The notes beneath the pieces were generated by a model that saw only the letters and a list, made by a program, of their open reading frames with translations, made no database searches and was not told where the DNA came from. Shown piece by piece: positions 35,397 to 38,317 of a stretch of 38,317 nucleotides of DNA. Within the stretch, counting starts at the first letter, position 1, and every line of letters begins with the position of its first letter. Source of the DNA: an uncultured Chromatiaceae bacterium (GTDB lineage: Bacteria; Pseudomonadota; Gammaproteobacteria; Tenderiales; Tenderiaceae); assembly GCA_945787785.1 (NCBI GenBank), contig CALZIO010000023.1, positions 1-38,317 on the forward strand, in the 5' to 3' direction. The translations under genes were made by a program, and so were the position numbers.

Positions 35397-36509
35397 TTAG
35401 AACTCAGCTGTTGCACGAAAACCAAGTACCCATCCTTTCGGATTAAGTGTTTGAGTAGTTGGTTCGTATTTGTCAGAAATATACTGAACATCAGCTGTTA
35501 CCCCAAGCGCATCATTAACTTGAAGCCGGTAGTACACCTCTGCGACTTGTGACTCATCAACGCCGGTGTTACCGCCCTCCAAGAGAGCGAATCCTAAGCC
35601 TATATTATCGCCATCGCGTCCCCAGCCATTGCCCGCAAAATTTAATCCGCCGGAATAGATAGCTTTATAATTGACCGCAGCATCTTCCGTTTGCCATGCA
35701 AAACGTACAAATAAGCCGATAACCTCACCAAAGGCTTGGTCTAATGAAAGGCCATACGCTAGGCGATCTTCCAATCGAGTACCCGTAGGATCAAGAAACC
35801 TGGTATTAGTACTAGCAACGATTAAGCGGTAGTTACCATCACCCATCGAAGTTTTGGGATGGTATCCGAGCTGTCCTGAGAAAAAGTTATAGTTGTTTCC
35901 GTCGTCATTTTCAGTCACGTTCATACCGAGCGCATTGACTGACCAGTTACCAGTGTTCCATTCCACTACTGCGCCTCTATCATAAGATGGCAAGCCATAA
36001 CTGCCAGAGTTAACGAAGACTTCGTTCATAAACTGTGTATATTCGTCATTGGCATATTCATTGCCATCGATGTAGGCAGTAGAGTCCAGAATACCGAATG
36101 TGACACCAACAGAGTTGTCGTCACCGTATGTGCTTGTGTATTTGTACCAGGCAGCTAATAAGTAATCACGATTACTGCCATTAATGCCAATGACATCGTC
36201 TTCAAAATTCGCGGCCCAAGTGGCAACATTGAAAGGGTTAACATTATTAAGACCGTTACCCGAGGCATACCCAAGCATGAAGAAAAACTCGTTCGCGTCA
36301 TCGGGCGTAACACTAATCTCAGTCTGAAATGGTACCGCGCCGCGACAAACATCATCATCGCTACCAGTATCTGAAACGTTTTGACATTGTCCGGCTGCGG
36401 CGATGACACCACTGATTGAAAACATGTCGTTAACTTCGTAAGCAAATGCGTTGGTGCCAGAAACGAGTAACGGAACGGCTGCAACACATCCTTTTTTCAG
36501 TTTATTCAT
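35397..36509 (-). CDS. Outer-membrane porin-like beta-barrel, nickel-island associated
   Basis: A 370-residue exported protein with a signal peptide (residues 1-23, ending AFA) and a C-terminal Phe (RATAEF), the sorting signal of outer-membrane barrels. The sequence alternates hydrophobic and polar residues with many aromatic-rich strands (WNTGNWSVNALGMNVTEND, AYGLSLDQAFGEVIGLFVRF, WGRDGDNIGLGFALL), resembling carbohydrate-porin (OprB-like) proteins. Its gene lies between nikR and nikK and shares the ~240-bp regulatory gap with nikK, so it may pass nickel or nickel chelates across the outer membrane; this is inference from position. Two Cys in QCQNVSDTGSDDDVCRG could form a disulfide loop near the N-terminus. 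Confidence 0.8.
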   Translation of the reverse strand: MNKLKKGCVAAVPLLVSGTNAFAYEVNDMFSISGVIAAAGQCQNVSDTGSDDDVCRGAVPFQTEISVTPDDANEFFFMLGYASGNGLNNVNPFNVATWAANFEDDVIGINGSNRDYLLAAWYKYTSTYGDDNSVGVTFGILDSTAYIDGNEYANDEYTQFMNEVFVNSGSYGLPSYDRGAVVEWNTGNWSVNALGMNVTENDDGNNYNFFSGQLGYHPKTSMGDGNYRLIVASTNTRFLDPTGTRLEDRLAYGLSLDQAFGEVIGLFVRFAWQTEDAAVNYKAIYSGGLNFAGNGWGRDGDNIGLGFALLEGGNTGVDESQVAEVYYRLQVNDALGVTADVQYISDKYEPTTQTLNPKGWVLGFRATAEF

Positions 36510-36649
36510 TAACTTTCCCTTTGTTTTACATTGAGTTAGGTATGACGTCCCCGCGCAAGATAAAAGCAGTAATGTATCTGAATATCAGTACTTGTAATTA
36601 GCATTCCATCGAGTCTTTGAAATTGCCCGTGACACGGTTATTTTTTTCG

Positions 36650-36686
36650 TGCTATTATTGTGCTACGAATTTATTATTTATGCTAC
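36650..36686. promoter_or_regulatory. Cluster of TGCTAY half-sites before nikK, candidate NikR control region
   Basis: Three like-oriented half-sites TGCTAT (36650), TGCTAC (36661) and TGCTAC (36681) lie in the intergenic region shared by the divergent porin and nikK genes. Start-to-start distances are 11 and 20 nt, about one and two helical turns. The first two are also enclosed by a TTCGT-N14-ACGAA inverted repeat. The same TGCTAC occurs as an inverted repeat in front of nikM. Assignment to NikR is inference. Confidence 0.4.
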
Positions 36687-36750
36687 ATATTTTTTGGCTG
36701 ATGCCGATAACTGCCTACGGCACTTTTTATAGAAAACTTTAGGAACGGAA

Positions 36751-37536
36751 ATGAAAAAAATTAATTTAATGTTTTACACAGTTGCGGCCACACTGTTGAT
36801 ATCTAGCCAAGCACTAGCCCATTTCCAAATGATCATCCCATCTGATGACATGGTGAAACAGACTGAATCCCGCAGCCTCGATTTGGATCTGTTGTTTTGG
36901 CACCCCTATGAAGGGATTGGTATGAATATGGTCAAGCCGGTTAAGTTTGGCGTGATAGCCAATGGTCAGAGCCAGGATCTGCTCGCTAGTCTTAAGGCCA
37001 GCAAGCGCAAGGATATCGAGGGCAATGCAATGGACACCTTTGAGGCCAAATACAAATTCAAGCGCCCAGGTGACCACATCTTTTATGTCGAACCTCAACC
37101 CTACTGGGAGCCTGCTGAAGAGAGTTTTATCGTCCATTACACCAAGGTAGTGGTGAATGGTTTTGGTATGGAAGAGGGCTGGGATGAAGAGGTCGGTCTT
37201 AAGACCGAGGTCGTACCTTTAACTCGTCCTTATGGCCTGTGGACCAATAATGTCTTTCAAGCTGTGGTTAAGGTCAACGGCAAGCCAAAACCGTTTAGTG
37301 AGGTTGAAGTTGAGTATTACGCGGAAGGCAAGCAAGTCAATCCACCCGCGGACCCAATGATTACCCAGGTCGTAAAGGCAGATGCCAACGGCGTTTTCAC
37401 ATACGCCATGCCTAAAGCTGGCTGGTGGGGCTTTGCTGCGTTAAACGAGGATGATAAGACCATGACACACGATGGTAAGGATTATCCCGTGGAGATTGGC
37501 GCTGTACTTTGGGTTCGCACCCATGATATGAAATAG
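36751..37536 (+). CDS. nikK: DUF4198 periplasmic component of nickel ECF transporter, NikK
   Basis: Periplasmic accessory protein of nickel/cobalt energy-coupling-factor transporters. Signal peptide residues 1-23 ([10 protein letters not shown]) precede a mature N-terminus that starts [13 protein letters not shown]4198 features follow: [35 protein letters not shown] and the C-terminal Ig-like part with [18 protein letters not shown]. The AlaLeuAla/His boundary would leave His as the first mature residue, a possible metal ligand. 261 residues. A GGAACGGA element precedes the start. It is followed by nikL and nikM, the usual order nikK-nikL-nikM. Confidence 0.88.
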   Translation: MKKINLMFYTVAATLLISSQALAHFQMIIPSDDMVKQTESRSLDLDLLFWHPYEGIGMNMVKPVKFGVIANGQSQDLLASLKASKRKDIEGNAMDTFEAKYKFKRPGDHIFYVEPQPYWEPAEESFIVHYTKVVVNGFGMEEGWDEEVGLKTEVVPLTRPYGLWTNNVFQAVVKVNGKPKPFSEVEVEYYAEGKQVNPPADPMITQVVKADANGVFTYAMPKAGWWGFAALNEDDKTMTHDGKDYPVEIGAVLWVRTHDMK

Positions 37537-37596
37537 TTCTTTTAGTTCGGTGTCACAATTACTTAAAATACTATCCCCCTGGCTAGTAAATATGAA

Positions 37597-38211
37597 ATGA
37601 TATTAATGAGATATATCAATATTCTGTTACTCACTACGTTGTTATTTGCGTTTGCCTCAATTAACACTGTCGCAATGGCACACAAGGTCAATCTTTTTGC
37701 CTATGCTGAGGCTGACCAAGTGTATGTCGAAGGCTATTTTGTCGATGGTAAGAAGGCTCAAAACAGTCAGGTGCAGGTCTATTCGTCTAAGGGCAAATTA
37801 TTGGTTGAGGGCGTTACAGACGATGAAGGGCAGTATCGTTTCCCTGTGACTGAAAAAACGGATCTCAAAATTGTTTTAAATGCGGGCATGGGCCACCAAA
37901 GTGAATTTATACTGACTGCGGATGAGTTGAGTGGCTTGGAAATCTCCGCACAGGAGCAACCAGCTCATCCTCAATCCGGCGTTGATAGCACTGAAATGGA
38001 AGATGGGGCTCCCAATGTCAGTGGTGAGCTAAACAATCAGCAACTGGAAGCCGTTGTAAGTAAGGCGGTGAATGAGGCCATTAAACCCCTGGTGCGAGAG
38101 CTATCCGCTTCGCAGGAAAAGGCTTCATTATCCGGGATTGTGGGCGGAGTAGGTTACATCTTGGGCATACTAGGTTTGTTCGCCTTTTTTAAAGCTCGCC
38201 AAAACAAGTAA
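37597..38211 (+). CDS. nikL: Nickel transporter accessory protein NikL
   Basis: Additional component of the NikMNQO-type nickel ECF transporter, probably the membrane-anchored equivalent of CbiN. A signal-like N-terminus ends INTVAMA, then AHKVNLFAYAEADQVYVEGY, the family hallmark, so the mature protein would start with His. A carboxypeptidase-regulatory-like beta domain (QVQVYSSKGKLLVEGVTDDE, GQYRFPVTEKTDLKIVLNAG) and a polar helical linker (NNQQLEAVVSKAVNEAIKPL) lead to one C-terminal span (SGIVGGVGYILGILGLFAFF) with a short basic tail. ATG codons at 37597 and 37606 are both possible and no clear RBS decides. 204 residues. Confidence 0.85.
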   Translation: MILMRYINILLLTTLLFAFASINTVAMAHKVNLFAYAEADQVYVEGYFVDGKKAQNSQVQVYSSKGKLLVEGVTDDEGQYRFPVTEKTDLKIVLNAGMGHQSEFILTADELSGLEISAQEQPAHPQSGVDSTEMEDGAPNVSGELNNQQLEAVVSKAVNEAIKPLVRELSASQEKASLSGIVGGVGYILGILGLFAFFKARQNK

Positions 38212-38242
38212 ATAATTACTAAAACAAGGCCAAACAGGCCTG

Positions 38243-38269
38243 GTAGCAAGAAAAATATATTCGTGCTAC
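38243..38269. promoter_or_regulatory. GTAGCA-N15-TGCTAC palindrome before nikM, candidate NikR operator
   Basis: A perfect 6-bp inverted repeat, GTAGCA (38243-38248) and TGCTAC (38264-38269), spaced by 15 nt of AT-rich DNA, about 33 bases before the nikM start. Its geometry is close to the E. coli NikR operator GTATGA-N16-TCATAC. The sequence is seen; the NikR assignment is inference from position and geometry. Confidence 0.5.
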
Positions 38270-38302
38270 TCTCGCTCAGAGTTTGATGGAGTAGAGTGAC
38301 AA

Positions 38303-38317
38303 ATGCATATTGCAGAC
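38303..38317 (+). CDS. nikM: Start of nickel/cobalt ECF transporter substrate-binding subunit NikM/CbiM (partial)
   Basis: The last five codons of the window read MHIAD, the exact N-terminus of NikM/CbiM proteins, whose Met1-His2 backbone and side chain bind the Ni(II) or Co(II) ion. GGAG lies about 11 bases upstream. The gene runs off the window end. The preceding nikK-nikL and nikR context supports nickel rather than cobalt, though five residues alone cannot decide that. Confidence 0.8.

Overview
The window reads as a chromosomal segment of a moderately AT/GC-balanced gammaproteobacterium. The evidence is a set of housekeeping clusters in typical gammaproteobacterial order (yciB-yciI-bolA; rnm-yciO-M50 protease-trpS-scpA-scpB-rluB; comEC-exbB-exbD-lpxK-Trm112-kdsB-phosphatase; rne divergent from rluC), Kdo/lipid A genes that imply an LPS outer membrane, and an E. 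coli-like catalytic half of RNase E. The exact genus cannot be decided from sequence reading alone. No rRNA, tRNA or CRISPR array was seen.

Layout. Positions 1-3068 are an accessory patch: two GC-rich hairpins, a frameshifted 3' remnant of ligA (BRCT domain), an IS630-family transposase and a secreted GDSL-type esterase. From 3121 to 5115 a leftward group encodes a parvulin, BolA, a YciI-like protein and YciB. From 5219 to 14119 a rightward, tightly packed series covers nucleotide and tRNA metabolism (rnm, yciO, trpS), chromosome condensation (scpAB), a ribosomal pseudouridine synthase (rluB), a DNA glycosylase-like protein and lipoprotein sorting (one LolC/E-type permease plus LolD). A convergent DUF2062 membrane protein follows. 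From 14735 to 20946 comes a ComEC-ExbBD-envelope cluster. RNase E (leftward) and RluC (rightward) flank a roughly 610-bp intergenic region; a HAD phosphatase and an S49 protease follow RluC. GpmI is convergent with the protease.

From 28554 to 31909 lie two Sel1-repeat proteins, a triheme c-type cytochrome and a spermidine-synthase-like protein. From 32025 to 34353 are an iscR-iscU pair without iscS, a SohB-type protease and a 36-residue single-span membrane protein not previously obvious from size-filtered gene calling.

The right end (34851-38317) is a nickel-homeostasis island: NikR, a porin-like outer-membrane protein, NikK (DUF4198), NikL and the first five codons (MHIAD) of a NikM/CbiM-type ECF transporter subunit that continues outside the window. 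A perfect GTAGCA-N15-TGCTAC inverted repeat sits just before nikM and related TGCTAY half-sites lie between the porin and nikK, so NikR control of the whole set is plausible.

Most notable: the IscR-like regulator has no cysteine at all although an IscR-type palindrome remains in front of it; NikK and NikL are both predicted to expose histidine as the first mature residue while NikM starts Met-His; NikR carries a His-rich tail; and the small 36-residue protein has its own ribosome binding site and terminator.
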